A DNA stretch of 64,000 bases from Pseudomonas sp. MM211 (GCF_020386635.1 NZ_CP081942.1:2790001-2854000); one strand, 5' to 3'; shown: positions 8,623 to 17,812, counted from the first letter of the stretch. Notes: generated from the sequence alone by a model not told the origin. Program-made: numbers and translations.

Positions 8623-9747
8623 ATGCCTGTTTACAGCCTGCACGCCCTCAACGAACTCGACGCCGCCACCTGGGATGGCCTACTCAGCAGCCCCCAGCCC
8701 TTTCTGCGCCACGCTTTTCTCAGCGCCCTCGAAGACAGCGGCAGCGTTGGCGGACGAAGCGGTTGGCAGGCGGCGCACCAGGTGCTGCTCGGTGCCGATG
8801 GCAAGCCGCTGGCGGCGCTGCCGGCCTACGTCAAATACCATTCTTCCGGCGAGTACGTGTTCGATCATGGCTGGGCCGATGCTTGCCGTCGCGCTGGTAT
8901 CGCCTATTACCCCAAGCTGCTGGGTGCCATTCCGTTTTCGCCGGTAACCGGCCAGCGTCTGCTAGGTACGGCCGAGGCGGCGGGGCAGCTGCTCGACGGA
9001 GTTACCGCTTCCCTCGAGGAACAGGGGCTGTCCAGCTTGCACGTGAACTTCACTGATGCCGCTGGCGATGAGATGCTGCAGGGGCGTGAGGGTTGGCTGC
9101 AGCGTCTGGGCTGTCAGTTTCACTGGCACAACCGCGGCTACCGGGATTTTCAGGATTTTCTCGACACCCTCAGCTCACGCAAACGCAAGCAGATGCGCAA
9201 GGAGCGCGAGCAGGTGGCGGGGCAGGGCATCCATTTCGACTGGCGCGAAGGGCAGCAGTTGAGCGAGGCGGAGTGGGACTTCGTCTATCACTGCTATGCC
9301 AATACCTACCATATACGCGGTCAGGCACCTTACCTGACCCGGGCCTTCTTCAGCCTGTTGGCCGAGCGCATGCCCGAGGCCATTCGCGTGGTGCTGGCCT
9401 GTCGCGGCGCACAGCCGGTGGCCATGGCGTTCAGCCTGCTCGGTGGCGACAGCGTGTATGGGCGTTACTGGGGTTGCCTGGCCGAGTTCGATCGGCTGCA
9501 CTTCGAGACCTGTTTCTACCAGGGCATGGAGCAGGCTATCGAGCTGGGTCTGCAGCGCTTCGATGCGGGCGCACAGGGTGAGCACAAGCTGATTCGCGGC
9601 TTCGAACCGGTCATCACCCATTCCTGGCACTACCTGGTGCATGGCGGGCTACGTGATGCGGTGGCGGGGTTTCTGCAGGAGGAGCGGGAGGGCGTGCTGG
9701 CCTACGCTGAGCAGGCGCGGGAGATGCTGCCGTACAGGCAGGCCTGA
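8623..9747 (+). CDS. GNAT-fold N-acyltransferase, peptidoglycan-recognition/FemAB-like (COG3146/DUF482)
   Basis: A 374-residue cytoplasmic protein of the family annotated as GNAT N-acetyltransferase or peptidogalycan biosynthesis protein. The ATG at 8623 (MPVYSLHALNELD) is preferred over an in-frame GTG at 8593 because homologues start about here. Family features include PFLRHAFLSALEDSGSVG near the N-terminus, FDHGWADA, SSRKRKQMRKERE in the middle, and the C-terminal FDAGAQGEHKLIRGFEP. The enzymatic reaction is not known for this family. It is the last gene of its strand run, and a strong hairpin follows. Confidence 0.8.
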   Translation: MPVYSLHALNELDAATWDGLLSSPQPFLRHAFLSALEDSGSVGGRSGWQAAHQVLLGADGKPLAALPAYVKYHSSGEYVFDHGWADACRRAGIAYYPKLLGAIPFSPVTGQRLLGTAEAAGQLLDGVTASLEEQGLSSLHVNFTDAAGDEMLQGREGWLQRLGCQFHWHNRGYRDFQDFLDTLSSRKRKQMRKEREQVAGQGIHFDWREGQQLSEAEWDFVYHCYANTYHIRGQAPYLTRAFFSLLAERMPEAIRVVLACRGAQPVAMAFSLLGGDSVYGRYWGCLAEFDRLHFETCFYQGMEQAIELGLQRFDAGAQGEHKLIRGFEPVITHSWHYLVHGGLRDAVAGFLQEEREGVLAYAEQAREMLPYRQA

Positions 9748-9753
9748 CCTGAA

Positions 9754-9791
9754 GCGCTGGCGCGCTGCGGGGAGCCGCAGCGCGCCAGCGC
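9754..9791. terminator. Perfect 17-bp GC hairpin between convergent genes
   Basis: GCGCTGGCGCGCTGCGG (9754-9770) pairs perfectly with 9775-9791 around a 4-base loop. It separates the convergent GNAT and DUF2790 genes and probably stops transcription in both directions, although neither strand has a T tract. Confidence 0.6.
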
Positions 9792-9804
9792 AGCACGCGA
9801 CCGG

Positions 9805-10068
9805 TCAGCCGTCGTAGCGGCCGCCCCACTCGAGGAAACGCATCTTGTGGGTTTCGCCCTGGCTGTCGGTGAACACCATGATCACCGGCACGACACCTCT
9901 CTTGTCGGAGACGTCGGTGCGATACAGGACTTTCTGCACATCGACTTTCATGCCGTAGTGATAGTCCTCGGTCGGCAGGCCAGCACCGGGTTTGGGCTGC
10001 ATGTCGGCGGCGAACACGGCAGGAGCGAGACTGGAAAGCAGAGCGGTAACGGCAGTTGCGATTTTCAT
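9805..10068 (-). CDS. DUF2790 small periplasmic protein
   Basis: An 87-residue precursor. The start MKIATAVTALLSSLAPAVFA at 10068 gives a signal peptide cleaved before ADMQPKPG and has GAGGA seven bases upstream; the longer frame (MIEDFI) has no ribosome site. The mature 67 residues contain the DUF2790 pattern: YHYGMKVDVQKVLYRTDVS, VPVIMVFTDSQGETHKMRFLEWG. These proteins are abundant paralogues in Pseudomonas and their role is unknown. The 5' region has an imperfect palindrome (10182-10214), which may be a regulatory site. Confidence 0.85.
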   Translation of the reverse strand: MKIATAVTALLSSLAPAVFAADMQPKPGAGLPTEDYHYGMKVDVQKVLYRTDVSDKRGVVPVIMVFTDSQGETHKMRFLEWGGRYDG

Positions 10069-10181
10069 GATGAAGTCCTCGATCATTTCGATGTGAGGCA
10101 GCCTGACCGATCCAATCGGTTTCGTTGCCTCGTAGGACTTATATGACCAGCAATGTCGGTATCTCGGAAATTGATGCCTTT

Positions 10182-10214
10182 GCTAGTAGACATCATGAAA
10201 AATGATGATGTTAG
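10182..10214. promoter_or_regulatory. Imperfect palindrome upstream of the DUF2790 gene
   Basis: GCTA...ACATCAT-GAAAA-ATGATG...TAGC forms nested inverted repeats in an AT-rich stretch about 115 bases upstream of the DUF2790 start. It could be an operator or a hairpin ending transcription from the ABC side. There is no direct evidence for either. Confidence 0.3.
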
Positions 10215-10264
10215 CAAGCTAACGATTCGTCTGGATTACTCAGGCTGGCGCTGCCCCGTCAGCA

Positions 10265-12100
10265 TCAATCGACGCCGACGAAGCCGCCGGTCTGGTGTTG
10301 CCACAGACGGGCATACAGGCCGCCGCGCTCGATCAGCTCGGCGTGAGTGCCAGTCTCGATCACCTGGCCCTTGTCGATCACCACCAGGCGATCCATGCGC
10401 GCAATGGTCGACAGTCGGTGGGCGATGGCGATTACCGTCTTGCCGTCCATGAGGCTGTCGAGGCTTTCCTGAATGGCCGATTCGACTTCCGAGTCCAAGG
10501 CTGAGGTGGCTTCGTCCATCACCAGAATCGGCGCGTCCTTGAGCAGCACCCGGGCAATGGCGATGCGCTGACGCTGCCCGCCGGACAGCTTGACCCCACG
10601 TTCGCCGACCTGGGCCTCGAAACCGACGCCGCCCTGGCTATCGTCCAGCGTGTTGATGAAGCCATCCGCACGGGCCTTACGGGCTGCCGCCCAGAGCTCT
10701 TCATCACTGGCATCGGGCCTGCCATAGCGCAGGTTGTCGCGGATCGAGCGGTGCAGCAGGGAGGTGTCCTGAGTGACCACGCCGATGTTGGCGCGCAGGG
10801 TTTCCTGGCTGACATCGGCGATGTTCTGGCCATCGATGAGGATGCGCCCGCTTTCCAGGTCATAGAGGCGCAGCAGCAGATTGACCAGGGTCGACTTGCC
10901 GGCGCCCGACGGGCCCACCAGGCCGATTTTTTCGCCAGGGCGAATGTCGATGGTCAGACCGCTGATCACGCCGCCTTTCTTGCCGTAGTGGAAGTTCACG
11001 TCGTCGAAGCGCACACCGCCTTGCTGTACCTGTAGCGGATTGGCGTCTTCGCGGTCGAGCACCTCGCGCGGCTGAACGATGGTCTGCATGCCGTCCTGCA
11101 CGGTGCCGACGTTCTCGAAGATGCCGTTGACCACCCACATGATCCATTCGGCCATGTTGTTGATGCGGATCACCAGGCCCAGTGCCAGGGCGATGGCGCC
11201 AGTGCTGATCAGCGACTCGCTCCATAGCCACAGGGCCAGGGCGCCGGTACCGACGATCAGCAGGCCGTTCATGCAGGTGATCAGGAAGTCCAGGCTGGTG
11301 ATGGTGCGCGACTGCAGGCGGAATTTATCGAGCAGCTCCTGCATGGCCTCGCGAGCGTAGGTTTCTTCCTCGCGGGAGTGGGCGAACAGCTTCAACGTGG
11401 CGACGTTACTGTAACCGTCGACCACCCGGCCCATGACCTTGGAGCGTGCCGCCGAGGCGGCGGCCGAGCGGGCCTTGATGCGTGGCACGAAGTACCAGAG
11501 CGCGGCGCTGTAGCCGATGATCCACAGCGACAGTGGCACCACCAGGCGCAGGTCCGCGGCCGCGAACAGGTATAGCGCACTGCCGGCGTAGACCAGCACG
11601 TGCCACAGTGCATCGATCACCTGCATGGCCGAATCGCGCAGCGACGGACCGGTCTGCATGACCCGCTGGGCGATACGCCCGGCGAAGTCGTTCTGGAAGA
11701 AGTTCAGGCTCTGCTTGAGCACGTAGCGGTGGTTCTGCCAGCGGATCAGGTTGGTCAGCCCCGGGTTGATCGCCTGATGGGTGAGCAGGTTGTGCAGGCC
11801 GAACACGAAGGGCCGGATGATCAGCGCGACCAGCGCCATCCACAGCAGTTCGTTGCGGTGTTCGGCGAAGAACGTACGGGCGTCGGTGGTCGCCTGGGCC
11901 ATGTCGATCAGTTGGCCGAGAAAACTGAACAACGCCACTTCGATCAACGCTGCGAAGAAGCCGATCACCAGCACGGCGATCATCAACGGCCAGACCTGTT
12001 TGAGGTAATGGGCGTAGAACCGCAGCATGCCTTCAGGCGGTGCTACGTCAGGGCTGGGTTTGAAGACATCGATCAGGTTTTCGAAGCGGCGGAACAACAT
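10265..12100 (-). CDS. ABC exporter, fused permease and ATPase
   Basis: A 611-residue half-transporter. The N-terminal half (about residues 30-330) has the six membrane segments of an ABC exporter (LMIAVLVIGFFAALIEVALFS; SALYLFAAADLRLVVPLSLW). The C-terminal ATPase has Walker A GPSGAGKST, Q-loop TQDTSLL, signature LSGGQRQRIAIARVLL, Walker B ILVMDEATSALDSE and the H-loop histidine AIAHRLST. It probably works as a homodimer in the inner membrane exporting a lipid or drug-like substrate; the substrate is unknown. It stands alone on its strand between DUF2790 and ppiA, with a hairpin in the gap upstream. Confidence 0.9.
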   Translation of the reverse strand: MLFRRFENLIDVFKPSPDVAPPEGMLRFYAHYLKQVWPLMIAVLVIGFFAALIEVALFSFLGQLIDMAQATTDARTFFAEHRNELLWMALVALIIRPFVFGLHNLLTHQAINPGLTNLIRWQNHRYVLKQSLNFFQNDFAGRIAQRVMQTGPSLRDSAMQVIDALWHVLVYAGSALYLFAAADLRLVVPLSLWIIGYSAALWYFVPRIKARSAAASAARSKVMGRVVDGYSNVATLKLFAHSREEETYAREAMQELLDKFRLQSRTITSLDFLITCMNGLLIVGTGALALWLWSESLISTGAIALALGLVIRINNMAEWIMWVVNGIFENVGTVQDGMQTIVQPREVLDREDANPLQVQQGGVRFDDVNFHYGKKGGVISGLTIDIRPGEKIGLVGPSGAGKSTLVNLLLRLYDLESGRILIDGQNIADVSQETLRANIGVVTQDTSLLHRSIRDNLRYGRPDASDEELWAAARKARADGFINTLDDSQGGVGFEAQVGERGVKLSGGQRQRIAIARVLLKDAPILVMDEATSALDSEVESAIQESLDSLMDGKTVIAIAHRLSTIARMDRLVVIDKGQVIETGTHAELIERGGLYARLWQHQTGGFVGVD

Positions 12101-12210
12101 GGGGCACAGTCTGCTCTGGCAAATGGGCGGGCGTTTTGCTTGCTGCTACCGACAGGGTAGGCCTGCCGGCTGGAATGCTGAGGGGCATGAGCACATGGGC
12201 TCAGAGGCGA

Positions 12211-12234
12211 ACCCGCGTGCTCTGGCACGCGGGT
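12211..12234 (-). terminator. Terminator-like hairpin after ppiA
   Basis: ACCCGCGTGC / GCACGCGGGT form a perfect 10-bp stem with loop TCTG, 23 bases beyond the ppiA stop. No T tract is present on either strand. Confidence 0.5.
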
Positions 12235-12256
12235 TACTTGCAGGAGGGTAGCAGTA

Positions 12257-12811
12257 TCAGAGGCGCTTGGCGTCGAGAATCACTATCGGATCCACTGGCA
12301 CGTTCTGTTGGCCAGAGCGGTTGGCGGTGCGCACCTGAGCGATGCGGTCGACCACTTCCATACCACGGGTCACCTTGCCGAAAACGGCGTAACCGAAGTC
12401 GCGCGAGCCGTGGTCAAGGAAGGCGTTATCAGCATGGTTGATGAAGAATTGGCTGGTCGCCGAGTCACGCGCCTGGGTACGTGCCATGGCCAGCGTGCCG
12501 CGCACGTTGTGCAGACCGTTATCGGCTTCGTTCTTGATCGACGCGCTGGTGTTCTTCTGGCGCATGTTCTCGTCGAAACCGCCACCCTGCACCATGAAGC
12601 CCGGAATCACGCGATGGAACTGGGTGCCTTTGTAGAAGCCGCTGTCCACGTAAGCCAGGAAGTTCTTGGTACTGATCGGTGCTTTTTGTTCATCGAGCTG
12701 AATTTCGATTTCGCCCAGGCTGGTGGTCAGCAGCACCACTGGGTTTTCGGCGGCCATAAGCTGGGCGGTGAACAACAGAGAGCAGGCGGTAAGGGCGAGT
12801 TTCTTCAACAT
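12257..12811 (-). CDS. ppiA: Periplasmic cyclophilin-type peptidyl-prolyl cis-trans isomerase
   Basis: A 184-residue precursor with signal peptide [20 protein letters not shown] cut before AENPVVL. The cyclophilin core is complete: [37 protein letters not shown] ([11 protein letters not shown]) and [10 protein letters not shown], including the catalytic Arg in FHRV. It accelerates proline isomerisation of secreted proteins in the periplasm. Size and sequence agree with PpiA. The gene is monocistronic. Confidence 0.93.
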   Translation of the reverse strand: MLKKLALTACSLLFTAQLMAAENPVVLLTTSLGEIEIQLDEQKAPISTKNFLAYVDSGFYKGTQFHRVIPGFMVQGGGFDENMRQKNTSASIKNEADNGLHNVRGTLAMARTQARDSATSQFFINHADNAFLDHGSRDFGYAVFGKVTRGMEVVDRIAQVRTANRSGQQNVPVDPIVILDAKRL

Positions 12812-12941
12812 CGTGTCTAGTCCTTAGGTGAGGTGGCAGCAGTGTTTTCGACTTCATGCAGAAAGGCAAGCAGGCAGGGAGTTCAAACGCTGCGTGGCAA
12901 GCCTGCGGCGATGGCCTATCGAACAGGTCATCGCACAGTGA

Positions 12942-13865
12942 TCAGGCCGATGGTGGTGAGGCGAAGGCCGCATTAAGCGGGGCCGCATCGAAGCGTTGAA
13001 TCAGATCGGTGAGGATCTGCGTGGCCGGCCCCAGGGCTTTGTCCTTGCTGGCGTAGAGGAAGAATACCGGGCTGCGGCTGCCGCCCTTTTCCAACAGCAG
13101 GGGCTTGAGCAGGCCGTCGCTCAGTTCGCGCTCGATCATATGGCGCGGCAACCAGGCGAAGCCCAGGCCGTTGCCGACGAAGGTGGCGGCGGTGGCCAGG
13201 CTGCCCACCGTCCAGCGCTGTTCGGCGCCGAGCCAGCCGACATCGCGGGGCTGGTGGCGCCCGGAATCGCGGATCACCACCTGCATCTGGGTTTCCAGAT
13301 CCTGGAAGTTCAACTGTCGTTGCAGGCGGTGCAGGGCGTGATCAGGATGGGCCACGGCGATGAATTCCACCGGGCTCATTTCCGAGCCAAGGAAGCCGGG
13401 AATGTTGTAGCCGCTGATCGCCAGGTCGGCGACGCCTTCCTTGAGCACTTCCTCGACACCCGACAGCACTTCTTCACGCAGGCGCACGCGGCAGCCACGG
13501 CTTTGCGGCATGAAGGCGGTGAGTGCGCGCACCAGCCGCGCGCTCGGGTAGGCGGCGTCGACCACCAAGCGAACCTCAGCTTCCCAGCCCTGTTCCATAT
13601 GGTGCGCGAGGTCTTCGAGCTGGCTGGCCTGCTTGACCAGTTGCCGGGAACGGCGCAGCAGCACGTCACCCGCTTCGGTGAGCACTGCCTTGCGCCCATC
13701 GATACGCAACAGCGGTACACCCAACTGCTCCTGCATGCGCGCCACCGTATAGCTGACCGACGATTGCGAGCGATGCAGTACCTCGGCGGCCTGGGCGAAG
13801 CCTCCATGGTCGACCACGGCCTGCAAAGTGCGCCATTGATCAAGGGTTACGCGTGGGGCCTTCAT
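12942..13865 (-). CDS. LysR-family transcriptional regulator
   Basis: A 307-residue LTTR. The start MKAPRVTLDQWRTLQ at 13865 has AGGAG five bases upstream. The winged helix-turn-helix is FAQAAEVLHRSQSSVSYTVARMQEQLG (residues about 24-50), followed by the linker helix and the effector-binding domain. It is divergent from a small secreted protein gene and azoR. In P. aeruginosa, as I recall, a LysR gene also sits beside azoR1, so control of azoR is a reasonable inference. Confidence 0.9.
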   Translation of the reverse strand: MKAPRVTLDQWRTLQAVVDHGGFAQAAEVLHRSQSSVSYTVARMQEQLGVPLLRIDGRKAVLTEAGDVLLRRSRQLVKQASQLEDLAHHMEQGWEAEVRLVVDAAYPSARLVRALTAFMPQSRGCRVRLREEVLSGVEEVLKEGVADLAISGYNIPGFLGSEMSPVEFIAVAHPDHALHRLQRQLNFQDLETQMQVVIRDSGRHQPRDVGWLGAEQRWTVGSLATAATFVGNGLGFAWLPRHMIERELSDGLLKPLLLEKGGSRSPVFFLYASKDKALGPATQILTDLIQRFDAAPLNAAFASPPSA

Positions 13866-13941
13866 TTCATCTCCTCTGCCAGCCCCTGTGCACGGGCAGG
13901 GTACTGGCCCTAAACTGACGGCCCACCGTTGGAGGCTGGCC

Positions 13942-14256
13942 ATGAAAAAACTCTGTTGCGCGCTGATCGCCTTGCTACCGCTGGCAGCTCAGGCTTATCC
14001 CATCGAACTGGAGAAGCAGCTCAATGGCGCCGAGGTATCGGCCAGCTCCCAGGAAATCGACCACAACATGGCGGCGGTGCTGGTACAGAACTACGGCGAA
14101 ACGGCGGCTTCCTGCAAAGCGGTGTTTCGCAACGGCCCGGAAGCGCCACGTACCCGCAGCGCCAATCTGGCAGCGGGGGAGAGCGGCAACCTGACGGTGA
14201 AATTCGCCCGCAGCATCATCCGTCTGCGTGTTCAGCTGACCTGCGAACCACAGTGA
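13942..14256 (+). CDS. Small secreted protein of unknown function (often misannotated as 3-phosphoglycerate kinase)
   Basis: A 104-residue precursor with GGAGG at 13931-13935. The signal peptide MKKLCCALIALLPLAAQA is followed by YPIELEKQLNGAEV. The mature part has a conserved AAVLVQNYGETAASCKAVFRN block and two cysteines (SCKAV, LTCEP), suggesting one disulphide in a small beta-sandwich. Related Pseudomonas proteins have carried the name 3-phosphoglycerate kinase, which the size and the signal peptide rule out. It lies between the LysR gene and azoR, with 147 bases to azoR. Confidence 0.8.
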   Translation: MKKLCCALIALLPLAAQAYPIELEKQLNGAEVSASSQEIDHNMAAVLVQNYGETAASCKAVFRNGPEAPRTRSANLAAGESGNLTVKFARSIIRLRVQLTCEPQ

Positions 14257-14403
14257 CCTGAAACTTCGAGCAGCCTAGGGTCTGATCCCGAACAAATCAA
14301 CTTCATCGATATTTAGTGGTGGATATTTACGCTTTATTATCGAACCTCGTTTATCTAGTCTCGCGCCCATCGTTTGATACCCGCCTATCGATGGAGTGAC
14401 CCC

Positions 14404-15003
14404 ATGGCTCAGTTGCTGGTGATTGAAAGCAGTGCGCGGCAGCACGGCTCGGTTTCACGACAACTGACCGAGCGCCTTCTGGCGCACTGGCGCGAGAAGC
14501 GCCCCAACGACGCTGTCTGCCGTCGTGATCTGGGCGTCGAGCCGTTACCCCATCTCGATACCAGTCTGCTTAACGCCTGGACGCAACCTGCTGAAAAGCA
14601 TGGCGCAGCCGAATGTGCGGCGTTACAGCGCGCCAATCAGCTGATCGATGAGCTATTGGTTGCCGATGTGCTGGTGCTGGCTGCGCCGATGTACAACTTC
14701 GCCATTCCCAGCACACTCAAGGCCTGGTTCGACCACGTGCTGCGTGCCGGGGTGACCTTCCGTTACAGCGAAAACGATCCGCAAGGCATGCTGCATGGCA
14801 AGCGCGCTTTCGTGCTCACCGCCCGTGGCGGCATTTATGCGGGCGGCTGTCAGGATCATCAGGAACCTTATCTGCGTCAGGTGCTGGCCTTCATGGGTAT
14901 CCACGACGTCACCTTCATCCATGCCGAGGGCCTCAACCTCGGTGTCGAGTTCATGGCCAAGGGTTTGGAAGCCGCCGAGCTGCGCCTGACTCAGGTGATA
15001 TGA
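14404..15003 (+). CDS. azoR: FMN-dependent NADH-azoreductase
   Basis: A 199-residue flavodoxin-fold enzyme of the AzoR family. The ATG at 14404 (MAQLLVIESSARQHGSVSR) is supported by GGAGTG upstream. The FMN-binding loop SSARQHGSVS, the PMYNFAIPSTLKAW segment and TARGGIYAGG are typical. AzoR reduces quinones and azo bonds with NADH and protects against thiol and quinone stress. It lies next to a divergent LysR regulator. AT-rich sequence at 14280-14400 (for example TATTTAGTGG and TTTATTATCG) suggests its own promoter. Confidence 0.92.
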   Translation: MAQLLVIESSARQHGSVSRQLTERLLAHWREKRPNDAVCRRDLGVEPLPHLDTSLLNAWTQPAEKHGAAECAALQRANQLIDELLVADVLVLAAPMYNFAIPSTLKAWFDHVLRAGVTFRYSENDPQGMLHGKRAFVLTARGGIYAGGCQDHQEPYLRQVLAFMGIHDVTFIHAEGLNLGVEFMAKGLEAAELRLTQVI

Positions 15004-15030
15004 ATCGCCACTCGCCCCCGGTGCTCCCCA

Positions 15031-15240
15031 GACTGTGTGAAAACTACTGCGCTCGGTCATGCGGCGTTAAAAACTAGCTGGAATGCCAGCCCAGTCAAAA
15101 TGCTCATTTACAACTCGTAAACTGCGCTTTTGACTCACTACGTTCGCCCTACGGGCCAGCCTTCGGCTGTTACTCCGCTGCGCTACGTTTCGCTGGTTTT
15201 TGCCTTGCCTGACCTTCGCTCGCTACGTTTTCACACGGCC
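15031..15240. repeat. MITE-like intergenic repeat with imperfect terminal inverted repeats
   Basis: GTGTGAAAAC at 15035-15044 is repeated in inverse orientation as GTTTTCACAC at 15227-15236, and complementarity continues imperfectly inward for about 15 bases. The interior contains GGCGTTAAAAACTAGCTGG and TCAAAATGCTCATTTACAAC, which I recognise as a common pseudomonad intergenic repeat family. No coding capacity. Confidence 0.6.
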
Positions 15241-15460
15241 TGTCCTGGGTGTGACTTTCCAAGGGATCGCTTCGGCGGTTCCTTTTTTTGCCTGGAGTTT
15301 CGTGGCGCAGATGATTGTTTGCCTTGCGCTGAACCGTTATGGTGCGCCGCCGTTCGCCAGAGCGTCGCTGGCATGTCTGTCTGCGCCGTTTTGGTGCCGC
15401 TATTGCGGCCGCCTGATAGCCTGAACAGCGTGGGTGATTTCTCTCTCTTCGAGGTGCGCA
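15241..15460. other. Intergenic region upstream of rarD
   Basis: The 220 bases between the repeat and rarD contain no credible gene. The overlapping frames are low-quality translations of repeat-like sequence. Confidence 0.3.
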
Positions 15461-16363
15461 ATGACGCTTTCCGGACGTGGTGTGGTGTTCTCTGTCAGCG
15501 CCTCGATCCTGTTTGCCCTGATCCCTGGCTACGTGCAGATGCTCACGCCGCTGGACGGTTTTCAGGTGTTCGCCCAACGCGTGATCTGGTCGATTCCGGC
15601 GGTGTTGCTGCTGGTTACCGTACTGCGCCAGTGGCCGGTGCTACTTGCCGTTCTGCAGCGCCTGCGCAGCGAGCCTTTGCTGTTGGCCGCCTTGCCGCTT
15701 TCCGCGGCACTGATCGGCGTGCAGTGGTTTCTGTTCGTGTGGGCACCGCTCACCGGGCACATGCTGGACGTTTCGCTGGGTTATTTCCTCTTGCCGCTGG
15801 CCATGGTGCTGGTCGGCCGGGTGTTCTATGGCGAGCGACTGCGGCCCTTGCAGAAAATTGCCGTGGCCTGCGCCTTTGCCGGCGTCCTGCATGAGTTGTG
15901 GCGTTCCCAGGCCTTTTCCTGGGTGACGCTGGTCACCGCGCTGGGCTATCCACCGTATTTCATGCTGCGTCGCTGGATGCGTCTTGATGCCCTGTCCGGG
16001 CTGATTCTGGAAATGCTGATGCTGGCGCCCCTGGCCATCTGGCTGATCCTGCAGTGGGCGCCGGACAACGTATTCGGCGAGTTTCCTCGGTTGTGGTGGC
16101 TGGTGCCGGGCATGGCATTGCTGGGCACCATCGCCCTGGCCGCGATGATGGCGTCGTCGCGGCTCCTGCCGCTGGGGCTGTTCGGCATCCTCAGTTATGT
16201 GGAGCCGGTGTTGCTGTTCATGGTTTCTCTGCTGTTTCTGGGCGAGCAGTTCGACTCCGGCCAGTTCCTCACCTACCTGCCCATCTGGCTGGCAGTGGTA
16301 CTGGTGGGCTGGGACAGTGGACGTCTACTGATCAAACAATGGCGCATGCGGCCGGCCATCTGA
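15461..16363 (+). CDS. rarD: RarD-type EamA/DMT-family inner-membrane transporter
   Basis: A 300-residue integral membrane protein with ten predicted helices. The ATG at 15461 (MTLSGRGVVFSVSASILFALIPGYV) has GAGGTG upstream. Family marks are QRVIWSIPAVL in helix 2, LGYFLLPLAMVLVGR in the middle and LSYVEPVLLFMVSLLFLGE near the C-terminus. RarD is named for chloramphenicol sensitivity in P. aeruginosa; the natural substrate is not known. It is followed 96 bases later by a DEAD-box helicase gene in the same direction. Confidence 0.88.
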   Translation: MTLSGRGVVFSVSASILFALIPGYVQMLTPLDGFQVFAQRVIWSIPAVLLLVTVLRQWPVLLAVLQRLRSEPLLLAALPLSAALIGVQWFLFVWAPLTGHMLDVSLGYFLLPLAMVLVGRVFYGERLRPLQKIAVACAFAGVLHELWRSQAFSWVTLVTALGYPPYFMLRRWMRLDALSGLILEMLMLAPLAIWLILQWAPDNVFGEFPRLWWLVPGMALLGTIALAAMMASSRLLPLGLFGILSYVEPVLLFMVSLLFLGEQFDSGQFLTYLPIWLAVVLVGWDSGRLLIKQWRMRPAI

Positions 16364-16459
16364 CAGTTTTCAACCATCCGTTCGGAGAAAGCATTCGGCC
16401 CCGGAGCGCGAACGCGGTAACCTATGCGGCTGATTTAGCATTTGCATCGAGGTTGCCCA

Positions 16460-17812
16460 GTGTTTGCCCAATTTGCCCTGCATGAACGCCTGCTCAAAGC
16501 CGTGGCCGAGCTTAATTTCGTCGAGCCGACTCCGGTACAGGTGGCGGCGATTCCGCCTGCGCTGCAGGGCAAGGATCTGCGCGTAACCGCCCAGACCGGT
16601 AGCGGCAAGACCGCTGCCTTCGTATTGCCGATGCTCCACCGCCTGCTCGGCGACGGTAATTCCAAGCAGCGCCTGAGCGTGCGTGCACTGATTCTGCTGC
16701 CGACTCGCGAGTTGGCCCAGCAGACCCTCAAGGAAGTCGAGCGCTTCGCCCAGTACACCTTCCTCAAGGCCGGTCTCGTCACTGGCGGTGAAGACTTCAA
16801 GGTGCAGGCCGCCATGCTGCGCAAGATCGACATCCTGATCGGCACTCCCGGGCGCCTGATCGAGCATGCCAACGCCGGCAACCTGCTGTTCGAAGACGTG
16901 GAAATGCTGGTGCTGGACGAAGCCGACCGCATGCTCGACATGGGCTTCGCCGAAGATGTGCTGCGCCTGGCTGAGCTGTGCGGCAACGCGCACCAGACCC
17001 TGCTGTTCTCCGCCACCAGTGGCGGCGCCGGCCTGCGTGAGGTGATTGGCAAGGTGTTGCGTGACCCCGAGCACCTGCAGCTCAACCGCGTCAGCGAGCT
17101 GGCCGAGGGCACCCGCCAGCAGATCATTACCGCCGACCACAACCACCACAAAGAGCAATTGGTCGAGTGGCTGCTGAGTAACGAGACCTACGACAAGGCG
17201 ATCATCTTCACCAACACCCGTGCCCAGGCCGATCGTCTGTACGGCAAGCTGGTGGCCAAGGAATTCAAGACCTTCGTGCTGCACGGCGAGAAGGACCAGA
17301 AGGATCGCAAGCTGGCCATCGACCGCCTGCGTCAGGGCGCCGTGAAGGTGCTGGTCGCCACCGACGTGGCCGCCCGCGGCCTGGACGTCGATGGGCTGGA
17401 TCTGGTGATCAACTTCGATATGCCGCGCTCCGGCGACGACTATGTACACCGCGTCGGCCGCACCGGCCGTGCTGGTAGCGAAGGCACTGCGATTTCGCTG
17501 ATCACCCACGGCGACTGGAACCTGATGTCGAGCATCGAACGCTACCTCAAGCAGCGTTTCGAGCGTCGCAGCATCAAGGAGCACAAGGGCGTTTACCAGG
17601 GGCCGAAGAACCTCAAGGCGTCTGGCAAGGCAGTTGGCCCGAAGAAGAAAAAGATCGATCCGAAAACCGGTAAGAAGATCGCCAAGAAGCCAGTCGCGAA
17701 AACTCCAGCCAAACGCAACACGGTGAACAAGCCGAAGAGCGATGCGCCGACCCTGGTCAGCCAGGATGGGCTGGCGCCGCTCAAGCGCAAGGCGCCTTCC
17801 GCCGACGCTTGA
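16460..17812 (+). CDS. DEAD-box ATP-dependent RNA helicase
   Basis: A 450-residue helicase. The GTG at 16460 (VFAQFALHERLLKAV) follows GAGG at 16449-16452. All core motifs are present: Q motif FVEPTPVQVAAIP, I AQTGSGKT, Ia PTRELAQQ, Ib TPGRL, II DEAD in VLDEADRML, III SAT, IV IIFTNTRAQ, V ATDVAARGLD, VI HRVGRTGRAG. After residue about 370 comes a lysine-rich tail (KKKKIDPKTGKKIAKKP) typical of RNA-binding extensions. It remodels RNA, probably in ribosome assembly or mRNA decay. I cannot assign it to SrmB, RhlE or RhlB by eye. Confidence 0.93.
   Translation: MFAQFALHERLLKAVAELNFVEPTPVQVAAIPPALQGKDLRVTAQTGSGKTAAFVLPMLHRLLGDGNSKQRLSVRALILLPTRELAQQTLKEVERFAQYTFLKAGLVTGGEDFKVQAAMLRKIDILIGTPGRLIEHANAGNLLFEDVEMLVLDEADRMLDMGFAEDVLRLAELCGNAHQTLLFSATSGGAGLREVIGKVLRDPEHLQLNRVSELAEGTRQQIITADHNHHKEQLVEWLLSNETYDKAIIFTNTRAQADRLYGKLVAKEFKTFVLHGEKDQKDRKLAIDRLRQGAVKVLVATDVAARGLDVDGLDLVINFDMPRSGDDYVHRVGRTGRAGSEGTAISLITHGDWNLMSSIERYLKQRFERRSIKEHKGVYQGPKNLKASGKAVGPKKKKIDPKTGKKIAKKPVAKTPAKRNTVNKPKSDAPTLVSQDGLAPLKRKAPSADA

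Noticed and set aside
15130..15894. 254-residue plus-strand frame overlapping the repeat and rarD
   Set aside because: Translates repeat sequence and an out-of-frame part of rarD; rarD has the ribosome site and membrane domains.
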